From assembly GCA_963730225.1 (NCBI GenBank), contig CAVSQX010000001.1:1116001-1180000 (forward strand): a stretch of DNA of 64,000 nucleotides, read 5' to 3'. A program made the position numbers and the translations under genes. Under the pieces are notes generated by a model that was not told the DNA's origin, did not search any database, and was given only the letters and a program-made list of their open reading frames with translations. Below are positions 7,717 to 16,787 of the stretch, piece by piece. Numbering within the stretch: the first letter of the stretch is position 1; every line of letters begins with the position of its first letter. This stretch comes from CAVSQX01 sp963730225. Its GTDB lineage: Bacteria > Planctomycetota > Phycisphaerae > Tepidisphaerales > Tepidisphaeraceae.

Positions 7717-9339
7717 GTGAGCACGCTATTGGAATATCCGCCTGCGATATCGACCGATAATCTTCTCGACGAGGATGCGTCCAGATCGAACCGGCTGATT
7801 GGGCTGCTGAACAACTCGGCCGTTCATCTCATTTGCCTGATGCTCTTTGCCCTGCTGCTCAACCGCGAAGCGACGTGGGTGCCCGGCGGCAACGAGAATA
7901 TTTACTTCCTGTATCTATACAAGGCGTTCCATCCCGGTTTTTTGGCCGGCGACTGGACGATCCAAGGCGAACCCACCGCGGGCCACGCCATCTTCAATTA
8001 CCTCTTGGGCTGGCCGACGCTTTTTATGTCCATGGAGATTTACGGCTGGATCGGCCGCATCGCGGTCTGGTTTTCGACCTTCATCGTGCTCATGCGATTG
8101 GGCCGGAAATTCCAGATTCCAAATTGGATGGCCTTCGGCGGGATTTTGTTGTGGCTCATTCAACGCCAATCATTCGTCGCCACCGAATGGATCATCGGAA
8201 CCTTCGAAGCCAAATCCATAGCGTATCTGTGTCTGCTTTGGGCGATCGACTTGATTCTCGACGGCCGCGTGCTGATTCCCGCACTTCTCACCGGATTGGC
8301 GTTCACGTTTCATACGGCCGTGGGACTGTGGGGCGGAGCGGCGATCGGGCTGGCATTTGCGCTTCAGAATCCAATCCGAAGCACGTGGAAATTCGCCGCC
8401 CTGGCCGCCATCGCGGCGTTGCCAGGCGTCATCAGCTCGCTGGATTTGATCCTCGGCGGACAGAGCATTTCGCAGGCCGAAGCGTGGTTTCTTGTCACCA
8501 TCGAGATGCCATTTCACCTCGATCCATTCACCTTCGGCTGGGGCAAAATCGCGGTCCTCTACCTCATGCTGCTGTTCAACGTTCTGCATGCACGGGCAAA
8601 TCCACAAAACGAAAATCTGAAATTCCTCGCTCGATTTGCGTCGTTCACCGCTGCGTTTTTTTTCTTGGGAATTCTGCTTCGCTTCGCCGGAAAATTCACG
8701 CTGGTGGAATTGTTCCCCTTCCGCGTGTTTGCCGTGATGATCATGTTGCTGTTCTTCTGGCACCTGGCGGCGGCGTATCGCCATCGCCGCAAAAATCCGC
8801 CGAGCCGGCCGCTGATCGCCTGCGGAATTCTCGTCATCCTGGCGCTTCCAAGTCCGATCGAACGTCTGCGAACGCTGGCCGCCTACAACTGGCCGCGATG
8901 GAATATCCGCACCGACGATTTCCGTGCAGCGGCGTTGTGGGTTCAAAACCACGCGCCGTCGCAAGCTGTTGTGATCGCTCCGCCGTGGCGCAAGGATGCG
9001 TTTTATTTCACGCATCGACCTCTGATCGCGGATTGGCATGCACCGCGCTACAACGCCATGACCGCGTGGCGGCAGCGGATCGAAGCGCTCGTCGGCGATG
9101 TGTCGCAGATGACCGCGGCCGACAATCTCGCTGGCGACATGGATCAACGCGCCCGGGATTTCTATCAGAATCTTACCCCGGCGGATTTATCGGCCATTCG
9201 GGAAAAATACGGCGGGGATTTTCTGATCACCACCGGTCATTATTCCTACCCACAGCGTTTCCAATGCGGTGCGTACGCCGTCTACCAGCTTTCCATGGAC
9301 TCGCCCGCCGATAATCCCGGCCCTTCAGTGGCCCGGTAA
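7717..9339 (+). CDS. polytopic membrane protein, possible GT-C type (DUF6798-like)
   Basis: 540 residues, with about ten hydrophobic spans in the first 400 and a soluble C-terminal domain (about 400-530). A short loop after the first span carries acidic and aromatic residues (GGNENIYFLYLYKAFHPGF), as in membrane glycosyltransferases and related proteins. I recall similar planctomycete proteins annotated DUF6798, but this is from memory. It is the first gene of the polysaccharide operon, so a role in lipid-linked sugar transfer or export is plausible. The GTG at 7717 has a G-rich stretch directly upstream that is too close to be an ideal ribosome site; a TTG at 7729 is an alternative. Confidence 0.65.
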   Translation: MSTLLEYPPAISTDNLLDEDASRSNRLIGLLNNSAVHLICLMLFALLLNREATWVPGGNENIYFLYLYKAFHPGFLAGDWTIQGEPTAGHAIFNYLLGWPTLFMSMEIYGWIGRIAVWFSTFIVLMRLGRKFQIPNWMAFGGILLWLIQRQSFVATEWIIGTFEAKSIAYLCLLWAIDLILDGRVLIPALLTGLAFTFHTAVGLWGGAAIGLAFALQNPIRSTWKFAALAAIAALPGVISSLDLILGGQSISQAEAWFLVTIEMPFHLDPFTFGWGKIAVLYLMLLFNVLHARANPQNENLKFLARFASFTAAFFFLGILLRFAGKFTLVELFPFRVFAVMIMLLFFWHLAAAYRHRRKNPPSRPLIACGILVILALPSPIERLRTLAAYNWPRWNIRTDDFRAAALWVQNHAPSQAVVIAPPWRKDAFYFTHRPLIADWHAPRYNAMTAWRQRIEALVGDVSQMTAADNLAGDMDQRARDFYQNLTPADLSAIREKYGGDFLITTGHYSYPQRFQCGAYAVYQLSMDSPADNPGPSVAR

Positions 9340-9411
9340 TTGCGCCGATTCGGAACATGGGCCTTGATGCCGGGACGGAGCGGTGTCTCCGTCATTTCGC
9401 GGGTGAAGCGA

Positions 9412-10578
9412 ATGCTCGATTCCCTGTTTCAACCGAAAAGAATTCTCACGCTCTTTGGCACGCGGCCGGAGGTCATCAAGTTGGCGCCGGTGATCCACGC
9501 GCTGGAATCGATGCCCGATGCGTTTGAGACCATCAATGTTTCATCCTCACAGCACACCGATTTGCTGCGTCCGCTGATCCGCGATTTTGCGATTCGGCTG
9601 GATCACGATCTGAATGTCATGCAGCCGAACCAGACGCTCAGCGGTCTGGCCGCGGCGGTGTTGGCGGCGATTGATCCGATCCTCGCGGCCGAGCGGCCGG
9701 ATTTGCTTCTGGTTCAGGGCGACACCACCACCGCGCTGGCCGGCGCGCAAGCGGCGTTTCATCGCAACATCCCGGTCGGGCACGTCGAGGCGGGCCTTCG
9801 CAGCGGCGATTCGCTCAGCCCGTTTCCCGAGGAGATGAATCGCCGCTTGATCACTCGCGTGGCCAGTTATCATTTCGCCGCGACACGCAGAAATCGCGCC
9901 GCCCTGCTGGGCGAGGGCGTCGAGAGCGAACACATCTTTCTCACGGGCAATCCCGTCGTCGACGCGCTTCAGGAAGTTCTCGAGCGCGCCCGCCCCACCG
10001 CCGCCATCGAGCAGCTTCTGGCCGACACCCAGCCGTATCGGCGAATCCTTCTGACGACGCATCGCCGCGAGAGTTTTGGCCAGACGATGTCGCAGAACAT
10101 GCAGGTGCTGCGCGATTTCGTGCAGTCGCATCCGGAGATTGCGTTGATCTTCCCGGTGCATCCCAACCCTTCCGTGAAAGCCGCCGCTGAGGCGATTCTT
10201 GGCGGCGTCGATCGCATTCATCTGATTCCGCCGGTCGATTACCAGCAATTCGTTCTTCTGATGGCGCAGGCGTGGATGATTTGCTCGGACTCCGGCGGCG
10301 TGCAGGAGGAAGCACCGACGCTCGGCAAACCGCTGCTGATTCTCCGCCAGAACACGGAGAGACCCGAGGCGGTCGAGGCCGGGTACGCACAGCTCGTGCG
10401 CTCGCCACAGCAACTGGCCGAGCAGCTCGAAGATGCGATCGGGCCGGGAAGCTGGGTGAACAATTTGTCGGCCATCGCCAACCCGTTCGGTGACGGCGAA
10501 GCCGCCCGTCGAATCGTCGACGCCATCGGTGAATCGCTCGGTGCGCCCGCATCGGCGGTGGAGCCCGCACTGGCATGA
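9412..10578 (+). CDS. wecB: UDP-N-acetylglucosamine 2-epimerase (WecB/WbpI type)
   Basis: Non-hydrolysing UDP-sugar 2-epimerase. The N-terminal RILTLFGTRPEVIKLAPV is diagnostic, with VQGDTTTALAGA, GHVEAGLRSGD, FPEEMNRRL and the later DSGGVQEEAPTLGKP block that binds UDP. The open frame reaches back to 9340, but family members start a few residues before the GTRPE motif, so I use the ATG at 9412. It interconverts a UDP-GlcNAc-type and a UDP-ManNAc-type sugar. Given the aminotransferase, dehydrogenase and acetyltransferase downstream, it may act like WbpI on the 2,3-diacetamido uronic acid instead. The stop overlaps the next start (ATGA). Confidence 0.9.
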   Translation: MLDSLFQPKRILTLFGTRPEVIKLAPVIHALESMPDAFETINVSSSQHTDLLRPLIRDFAIRLDHDLNVMQPNQTLSGLAAAVLAAIDPILAAERPDLLLVQGDTTTALAGAQAAFHRNIPVGHVEAGLRSGDSLSPFPEEMNRRLITRVASYHFAATRRNRAALLGEGVESEHIFLTGNPVVDALQEVLERARPTAAIEQLLADTQPYRRILLTTHRRESFGQTMSQNMQVLRDFVQSHPEIALIFPVHPNPSVKAAAEAILGGVDRIHLIPPVDYQQFVLLMAQAWMICSDSGGVQEEAPTLGKPLLILRQNTERPEAVEAGYAQLVRSPQQLAEQLEDAIGPGSWVNNLSAIANPFGDGEAARRIVDAIGESLGAPASAVEPALA

Positions 10579-11570
10579 TCGCCATCGCCGAACAACCTCG
10601 ATCGGCTGTCGTCGAGCCTTGCGAGCTGCCCTTGGTTTCCCTGGTGCTGCCCGCCTACAACGAGGCGATGGTTGTGCAGAAGAATCTGGCCGTCCTCTGC
10701 GATTACATGGAATCGCTGAAGCAGAAATACGACTACGAAATCATTCTCGTCAACGACGGCTCCATCGACCAAACCAGCGCCCTGGCCCACCAGTTTGCCA
10801 GTGGCTATCCGAATGTGCGCGTCATCGATCACCCGATGAATTTTGGCCTGGGCCAAGCGCTCAAATCCGCGTTCAACCAATGCCGCGGGGAACAGATAGT
10901 TACCCTGGATATGGATTTGAGCTACTCGCCCGATCACATCGAACGGCTGCTCGATCATCTGCGTGATACCGGCGCGAAAATCGTCATCGCCTCCCCCTAC
11001 ACCTGCGGCGGATTGGTGGAGAACGTGCCGACGATTCGCCGCTGGCTCAGCCGCACAGCGAACAAGTTTTTATCGATCGCCGCCCACGGCCGAATCAAGA
11101 CTCTCACGGGGATGGTGCGGGCGTACGATGCGAAATTTCTGCACACGCTGGACTTTTATTCGATGGGCATGGAGGTCAACAGCGAGATTCTCTACAAGGC
11201 GATGCTGCTGCGGGCTCGCATCGAGGAGATTCCCGCCGTGCTGCGCTGGGAGCCGGTCGATTCAACCAAACCGGCGCGCCGATCCAGCATAAAAATCCCC
11301 GGATATCTGCTGACGCTGATGGTGTCGGGGTTTCTCTATCGTCCGATCATGTTTTTTTTGCTCCCGGCGATCGCCTTGCTGATCTTCGCCGCGGTGGCCG
11401 TCGCATTGCGCGGCTCGACCGGTGCTTCCATTTGCATCGCCGCCTTTTTCCTGGCCGCCGTGCAGATGCTCTGTAGCGGACTGCTCTCGCTTCAGAACAA
11501 GTGCTATTTCGAACAGATGTTTCACCTCGGTACCACGACGTACCGATCAAGCCGCGAAGGCAGAAAGTAG
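10575..11570 (+). CDS. family 2 glycosyltransferase with C-terminal membrane anchor
   Basis: 331 residues. The GT-A fold is clear: PLVSLVLPAYNEAMVV, IILVNDGSIDQT, and TLDMDLSYSPDHI with the metal-binding Asp-x-Asp. Two hydrophobic segments at about residues 255-310 (FLYRPIMFFLLPAIALLIF and a following one) anchor it in the membrane, as in dolichyl-phosphate-mannose synthase-like enzymes. It probably transfers a sugar to a lipid carrier on the cytoplasmic face during assembly of the polysaccharide encoded by the neighbours. Translationally coupled to the 2-epimerase gene. Donor and acceptor unknown. Confidence 0.85.
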   Translation: MIAIAEQPRSAVVEPCELPLVSLVLPAYNEAMVVQKNLAVLCDYMESLKQKYDYEIILVNDGSIDQTSALAHQFASGYPNVRVIDHPMNFGLGQALKSAFNQCRGEQIVTLDMDLSYSPDHIERLLDHLRDTGAKIVIASPYTCGGLVENVPTIRRWLSRTANKFLSIAAHGRIKTLTGMVRAYDAKFLHTLDFYSMGMEVNSEILYKAMLLRARIEEIPAVLRWEPVDSTKPARRSSIKIPGYLLTLMVSGFLYRPIMFFLLPAIALLIFAAVAVALRGSTGASICIAAFFLAAVQMLCSGLLSLQNKCYFEQMFHLGTTTYRSSREGRK

Positions 11571-11576
11571 TTTGCC

Positions 11577-12814
11577 ATGACGACCGCAACTCTCGAAGAG
11601 CCGAAAAAGTTGATGACGCTTCCCAACGATCAGGATGCCAGCGGGCGGACGCTGGGCGAAGAGGAGATCGCAGCCGTGACCGCGTGCATTCGCACCGGCA
11701 CGCTCACCAGCACGAAGGGCGAATTCGTCAAAACGCTGGAGAAGAAATTCGCCCAGCTCATGGGAGTGAAGTTTGCCTACGCCTGCTCCAGTGGCTCGGC
11801 CGCCGTGCACTGCGCGATCGCGGCCATCAATCCGGAGCCGGGCGACGAGATCATCACCACCAGCATCACCGACATGGGCGCGCTCACGCCGATTCTGTAC
11901 CAGGGCGCGATTCCGGTCTTCGCCGATGTCGACCCGAAAACTTACAACGTGACGGCCGAGACCATCGCGGCCCGCATCAACTCACGGACGCGCGCGATCG
12001 TCGTCACGCATCTGTTCGGCAACCCGTGCGACATGACGGCCATCATGCAGTTGGCCAAAAAGCACAATTTGCCGGTGATTGAAGACACGGCCCAGTCGTT
12101 TCTCGCCACGCACAAGGGCCAGTACGCCGGGACTTTCGGAACTGTCGGGGCGTTCAGCCTTCAGCAGGGAAAGCACATCACCACCGGCGAAGGCGGAATC
12201 TGTGTCACCAACAATCCCGATATCGCCCGGCGGATTTTCCTGTTCATCAACAAAGCCTGGGGCTACGGCGATCCGAATCCGGATCATTATTTTCTCGCTC
12301 TGAATTATCGCATGACCGAGCTTCAGGGAGCCGTCGCCGTCGCGCAGCTTCCGAAGTTGGAAGGCGTCGCAAGCCGGCGCAGCGAGATGGCCAATCGGCT
12401 GACCGAACTTCTGGCCGACCTTCGCGGCATCGAGACGCCGCTGGTTCGGCCCGACAACCACTGTACGTGGTGGAAATACTGTTTGCGGGTCGACAAATCC
12501 GTCTTCCCCGGCGGCCCGGTGGAATTGGCCAAGCTGCTCAAGGCGGCGGAATCGCATCGGCTCCGCGCTACATCCAGAAGCCGGCGTTCATGTGCGAAGT
12601 TTTTGCCAAGCAGAAGACTTTCGGCGAAAGCCGCTGGCCGTTCACGCTGGCTCGGCCCGAAGCGGTGCATTACGACCGCAAGAAATTCACCGGAACGTTC
12701 GAGGCGCTGGATGGCGTGCTCGTGCTGCCGTGGAACGAGCGCTACACCGATGAGCACCTGGAATACATCGCCGACTGCGTGCGCGACGCGGCAGCCCAAC
12801 TGACGACGGCCTGA
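11577..12814 (+). CDS. DegT/DnrJ/EryC1/StrS sugar aminotransferase (frameshifted near C-terminus)
   Basis: PLP-dependent sugar aminotransferase. The N-terminal region has ACSSGSAAVHCAIAA, VFADVDPKTYNV and the lysine region around FSLQQGKHITTGEGG, where Lys forms the Schiff base. After KLLKAA the frame is lost: the uninterrupted frame gives Arg/Ser-rich nonsense to 12803, while the adjacent frame continues with IASAPRYIQKPAFMCEVF and ends at 12814 with YIADCVRDAAAQLTTA, which matches the family end. One base is missing at about 12543-12549 in a GGCGGCGG run. In the pathway it would act like WbpE, aminating the 3-keto sugar made by the dehydrogenase at 12829. Confidence 0.82.
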
Positions 12815-12828
12815 ATGACGGAGAAACC

Positions 12829-13836
12829 ATGAGCAACAAAGTTCGTTTCGCGTTGGTGGGCGCTGGAGCGATTTCGCAGAGCTACGCCCAGGCGTTTGAG
12901 AGCTGCCAAACGGCGCAGTTGGTCGCGCTTGCCGATGTTCGCCCCGAGGCGGCCAAGGCGTTGGCGCAGGGATTCAACTGCCCGAGCTACGATTCCCATC
13001 AGGCGATGGCCGAGTCGGAGAAATTCGACGCGGTCATCGTCTGCACGCCGCCGGCGACGCATCCGGAGATCACCTGCTTTTTTCTGGGGCGCGGCGTGAA
13101 CGTGCTCTGCGAAAAACCGCTGGCGATCGATTCAGCCAGCGCGCAGCAGATGCTCGAGGCCGCCCGGCGAAGCGGCGCGAAGCTGACCATGGGCTCCAAG
13201 TTCCGTTACGTCGAAGATGTCATCAAAGCCAAGAGCATCGTCGCCAGCGGAATTCTGGGCGAGATCGTTCTCTTCGAGAACGCTTTCACCGCGCGCGTTG
13301 ACATGTCCGCCCGCTGGAACAGCAATCCAAAAATCAGCGGCGGCGGTGTGCTGATCGACAACGGCGCGCACAGCGTCGACATCATGCGCTATTTCCTCGG
13401 GCCCATTGCCGACGTCCAAGTCATCGAAGGCAAACGCATTCAGGGATTGGCCGTCGAGGACACGGTTCGCATATTCATCCGCAGCACCGCCGGCGTGATG
13501 GGCAACGTCGATCTTTCCTGGAGCATCAACAAGGAGCTGGAAAGCTACATCAACATCTTCGGCTCCAACGGTGCGATCAGCGTCGGCTGGAAGGAAAGCA
13601 AATATCGTCAGAGCTCCAGCCGGGAATGGATCGTTTTCGGCAAGGGGTACAACAAGGTTCAGGCGTTCCGCAGTCAGATCGACAATTTCGCCCGCTCGAT
13701 CCGCGGCCAGGAGATTCTGCTCATCAGTGCCGAGGACGCTTTGGCCAGCGTGCAAGTGATCGAGGCCGCGTACAACTCGCTGCGGCGAGAAAACTGGGTG
13801 TCGGTGAATCCCGGTCCAAAATCGAAAGCCGCTTGA
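12829..13836 (+). CDS. Gfo/Idh/MocA-family sugar dehydrogenase (WbpB-like)
   Basis: 335 residues. The N-terminal Rossmann fold shows FALVGAGAISQSYAQAF, then VNVLCEKPLAI with the catalytic Glu-Lys-Pro, and later GGGVLIDNGAHSVDIMRYFLG with the His/Asp pair typical of the family. In the Pseudomonas wbp pathway the equivalent enzyme WbpB oxidises C3 of UDP-GlcNAcA, and the aminotransferase just upstream then installs the amine. Assignment to that step is from neighbourhood rather than specific residues. It has an ATG 14 bases after the aminotransferase stop, with the spacing and direction of an operon. Confidence 0.85.
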   Translation: MSNKVRFALVGAGAISQSYAQAFESCQTAQLVALADVRPEAAKALAQGFNCPSYDSHQAMAESEKFDAVIVCTPPATHPEITCFFLGRGVNVLCEKPLAIDSASAQQMLEAARRSGAKLTMGSKFRYVEDVIKAKSIVASGILGEIVLFENAFTARVDMSARWNSNPKISGGGVLIDNGAHSVDIMRYFLGPIADVQVIEGKRIQGLAVEDTVRIFIRSTAGVMGNVDLSWSINKELESYINIFGSNGAISVGWKESKYRQSSSREWIVFGKGYNKVQAFRSQIDNFARSIRGQEILLISAEDALASVQVIEAAYNSLRRENWVSVNPGPKSKAA

Positions 13837-13843
13837 GGAAATC

Positions 13844-14464
13844 ATGGGCACGCGAATTCATCCGACCGCTCTGATCGAAGACGGCGTGCGAATCGGCGAG
13901 GGCACGAGTGTCTGGGACAACGTGCACGTTCGCCATTCCACCTCGATCGGACGCCAGTGCATCATTGGCGAAAAAACCTACATCGCCTACGGCGTGAACA
14001 TCGGCGACCGCGTGAAGATCAACGCCATGGTGTACATCTGCAACGCTGTCACGATCGAGGACGGCGTCATGATTTCCGCCGGCACCATTTTTACCAACGA
14101 CCGCTTCCCCCGGGCCACCACTTCCGATCTGCGGGCGCTTCGGCCCAGCGATCCGGACGAACACACGCTCCCGACGCTGGTCAAACAAGGGGCGACGATC
14201 GGCGCGGGCTGCACGATTGGAAACGATCTGAGCATCGGCCGATGGGCGATGATCGGCATGGGTTCGCTGGTTACCAAAAGCGTCCCGGATTTTCATCTGG
14301 CGATCGGACATCCAGCGCGCAGCGTCGGCTGCGTGTGCCGCTGCGGTCAGTTGCTCATCCGCTTCGACGACGATTCGCCGGATCAAAGAATCGGCTGCAC
14401 CGTTTGTGGCCTGCCCTACCGCGTCTGCGATCGAGTTGTCACCGAATTGTCGCCTCCAGCATGA
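13844..14464 (+). CDS. left-handed beta-helix N-acetyltransferase (WbpD-like) with C-terminal Cys motifs
   Basis: 206 residues. Hexapeptide repeats run from about residue 5 to 155 (IHPTALIEDGVRIGEGTSVW, then GATIGAGCTIGNDLSIGR), the left-handed parallel beta-helix of trimeric acyltransferases. The best-fitting role is WbpD/WlbB: acetylation of the 3-amino group of UDP-2-acetamido-3-amino uronic acid. After the helix comes a tail with CVCRCG and, 25 residues later, CTVCGLPY, a likely small zinc-binding unit that is also seen in some WbpD homologues. It sits seven bases after the dehydrogenase stop and overlaps the FAD gene by four bases (ATGA). Confidence 0.85.
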   Translation: MGTRIHPTALIEDGVRIGEGTSVWDNVHVRHSTSIGRQCIIGEKTYIAYGVNIGDRVKINAMVYICNAVTIEDGVMISAGTIFTNDRFPRATTSDLRALRPSDPDEHTLPTLVKQGATIGAGCTIGNDLSIGRWAMIGMGSLVTKSVPDFHLAIGHPARSVGCVCRCGQLLIRFDDDSPDQRIGCTVCGLPYRVCDRVVTELSPPA

Positions 14465-15828
14465 GCCAGCAATTGTGGGCGATTCTCGGCGGCGGCGTGT
14501 TGGGCATGACGCTGGCACATCGACTGGCGCAGGCGGGCCGAAACGTCACGCTCTTCGAAGCCGATTCCGATCTGGGTGGGCTGGCCAGCGCGTGGAAGCT
14601 CGGCGATGTCGCCTGGGATCGGCATTATCACGTAACGCTTCTTTCCGATTCGCATCTGCGCTCGTTGCTGCGCGAATTGGAACTTGAGCAAGACATGAAA
14701 TGGGTGCAGACACGCACCGGGTTTTTCATGGACGGTCAGCTGTATTCGATGTCCAATACGCTGGAGTTCCTGCGTTTTCCACCGTTGTCTCTGATCGACA
14801 AGCTGCGGCTGGGCGCCACGATTTTCTACGCTTCGAAAGTGAAAGACTGCAAACGGCTGGAGAAGATCACCGCAGTCGAATGGCTGATTCAACTCGGCGG
14901 TTGCAACGTTTTTAAGAAGATGTGGCTTCCGCTGCTGCGGGCCAAATTGGGCGAGAACTACGTTCACGCATCGGCCGCATTCATCTGGGCGATCATTGCG
15001 CGGATGTACGCCGCCCGTCGCAGTGGATTCAAGAAGGAGATGTTCGGATACCTGCCCGGCGGATATGGACGAATGCTCGATCGATTCGGTCAGGTCCTGG
15101 AAAATGATGGGGTTGAGATTCAAGTCAATCACGCCGCATTGCGAGTGAATCCGCAAACGGATGGCGGCGTCGAGATTGAATTCGCCAGCGGGCAGAAACG
15201 GAATTTCGGACATGTTGTTCTCACCATGCCCTCTCCAACCGCGGCGGCGGTTTGTCCGGCGCTGTCGGTGGAGGAGAAGGCGAAGCTCAACGCGCTTCGC
15301 TATCAGGGAATTATCTGCGCTTCGGTGCTGCTGAAAAAACCGCTGGCGGGGTTTTACGTGACGAACTTGATCGATTCGTGGGTGCCGTTTACCGCGGTGA
15401 TTGAGATGACATCGCTGGTTGATCCGATGGAGTTAGGCGGAAATCATCTGATCTATCTGCCGAAATATGTCGACCCCGATGATCCACTGCTCGGGAGCAG
15501 CGATGACGAGATTCGGCAAGCTTTCCTGCCCGCCTTGCGTCGGATGTATTCGCATATCCAGGATGACGATGTGGTGGCATTCAAAGTCTCGCGCGTTCGG
15601 CGGGTGCTGGCGATTTCCACGCTGAACTACTCGGCCAATCTCGCGCCCATGCACGCCAGTCTCCCCGGCGTACACATCATCAATTCATCGCACATCGCCA
15701 ACGGAACCTTAAACGTGAACGAAACGGTGCAGTTGGCCAACGCCGCGGCCGACGAACTGCTTTCGATTCCGGTGATGGTGCTCGACGACGAACGGCCCGT
15801 GCTGGTCGCCAGCGGGAGCCGAGCATGA
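14461..15828 (+). CDS. FAD-dependent oxidoreductase, amine oxidase/UDP-galactopyranose mutase-like
   Basis: 455 residues from the ATG at 14461, which overlaps the acetyltransferase stop. The N-terminal dinucleotide-binding motif WAILGGGVLGMTLAHRLA and the following FEADSDLGGLASAW are typical for flavin enzymes of the protoporphyrinogen oxidase/amine oxidase group. Such genes are common in planctomycete and other polysaccharide clusters, where some family members rearrange or desaturate sugars. The exact reaction cannot be read. The stop overlaps the deacetylase start by four bases, so this is one operon. The same frame is open further upstream, to 13957, but only over the acetyltransferase gene, and that part does not look like protein. 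Confidence 0.82.
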   Translation: MSQQLWAILGGGVLGMTLAHRLAQAGRNVTLFEADSDLGGLASAWKLGDVAWDRHYHVTLLSDSHLRSLLRELELEQDMKWVQTRTGFFMDGQLYSMSNTLEFLRFPPLSLIDKLRLGATIFYASKVKDCKRLEKITAVEWLIQLGGCNVFKKMWLPLLRAKLGENYVHASAAFIWAIIARMYAARRSGFKKEMFGYLPGGYGRMLDRFGQVLENDGVEIQVNHAALRVNPQTDGGVEIEFASGQKRNFGHVVLTMPSPTAAAVCPALSVEEKAKLNALRYQGIICASVLLKKPLAGFYVTNLIDSWVPFTAVIEMTSLVDPMELGGNHLIYLPKYVDPDDPLLGSSDDEIRQAFLPALRRMYSHIQDDDVVAFKVSRVRRVLAISTLNYSANLAPMHASLPGVHIINSSHIANGTLNVNETVQLANAAADELLSIPVMVLDDERPVLVASGSRA

Positions 15829-16787
15829 AACCACTGGCCAGTCTGAGCCTCGATCTGGACAACAAGTGGTCCTACATGAAGACGCACGGCGACGCCGGGT
15901 GGGAATCCTTTCCGTCGTACTTTGAAATCCTGATTCCGCGCGTGCTGGAACTGCTGCGGAAACACGAGTTGACGATCACATTTTTCGTGGTCGGCCAGGA
16001 CGCGGCTTTGGATGAGAACCGCAAACCTCTTGGGCAAATCGCCGACGGGGGCCACGAGATCGGAAATCATTCCTTCCGGCACGAGCCGTGGCTGCATCTT
16101 TATTCCAAGCAGGAAGTTCACAGCGAATTGCAGTCGGCGCACGAGGCGATCGAGCGAGCCACGGGTTATCGGCCGATCGGATTTCGCGGGCCGGGGTTCA
16201 GTTGCTCGCCGACGGTGTTGCGCACGTTGGCGAACCTGGGATACCGTTACGATGCCAGCACGTTCCCCACGTTTCTTGGCCCGCTGGCTCGGCTCTACTA
16301 TTTCATGAAGAGCAATCTCCCCGAGCAGGACTTGCAGACGCGCAAACAGCTCTTCGGAAAGTTTTCCGAAGGATTCAAGCCGCTCAAGCCCTATGGCGTC
16401 GGCGACGGGCTGATCGAAATCCCGGTGACGACGATGCCGCTGCTGAAGATTCCAATCCACGCCAGCTATGTTTTATACCTGAGCTGTTATTCGACCACGG
16501 TGGCCATGGCGTATTTCCGAACGGCGCTGGCGATGTGCCGGCTCACGGGCACACCGCCGTCAATTCTGCTGCATCCGCTCGATTTTCTGGGGTGCGATGA
16601 CGAAAAGGATTTGTCTTTTTTCCCGGCGATGAATTTGCCGGGACAGACGAAACTCGCGCTGATGGACCGATTGCTCGATTTGCTGTGCAGTCAATGCAAC
16701 GTTGTGCCGCTGCGGCAACACGCGGCCAAGGCGGCCGAACAGACAACTCGAATTATTTCAGCATCTCATCCAGCAAAGGCTGCATAG
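15825..16787 (+). CDS. polysaccharide deacetylase (NodB family)
   Basis: 320 residues. NodB homology: the first motif has LSLDLDN with catalytic and metal-binding Asp, the second GHEIGNHSFRHEP has the His-x3-His metal site, and YRPIGFRGPGFS is motif three. It removes acetyl groups from a sugar polymer or lipid-linked precursor. No signal peptide is seen, so it probably works on a cytoplasmic lipid-linked sugar. It is the last plus-strand gene of the polysaccharide operon, and its last 35 bases overlap the end of the convergent SGNH gene. Confidence 0.85.
   Translation: MKPLASLSLDLDNKWSYMKTHGDAGWESFPSYFEILIPRVLELLRKHELTITFFVVGQDAALDENRKPLGQIADGGHEIGNHSFRHEPWLHLYSKQEVHSELQSAHEAIERATGYRPIGFRGPGFSCSPTVLRTLANLGYRYDASTFPTFLGPLARLYYFMKSNLPEQDLQTRKQLFGKFSEGFKPLKPYGVGDGLIEIPVTTMPLLKIPIHASYVLYLSCYSTTVAMAYFRTALAMCRLTGTPPSILLHPLDFLGCDDEKDLSFFPAMNLPGQTKLALMDRLLDLLCSQCNVVPLRQHAAKAAEQTTRIISASHPAKAA

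Noticed and set aside
8170..9147. 325-codon minus-strand open frame inside the membrane-protein gene
   Set aside because: Its product is Arg/Gln/Asp-rich with no motif; the plus-strand frame has clear membrane spans and operon context.
13957..14460. In-frame extension of the FAD oxidoreductase upstream of 14461
   Set aside because: The extra residues are His/Arg-rich nonsense over the acetyltransferase gene, and the ATG at 14461 with the ATGA overlap is a better start.
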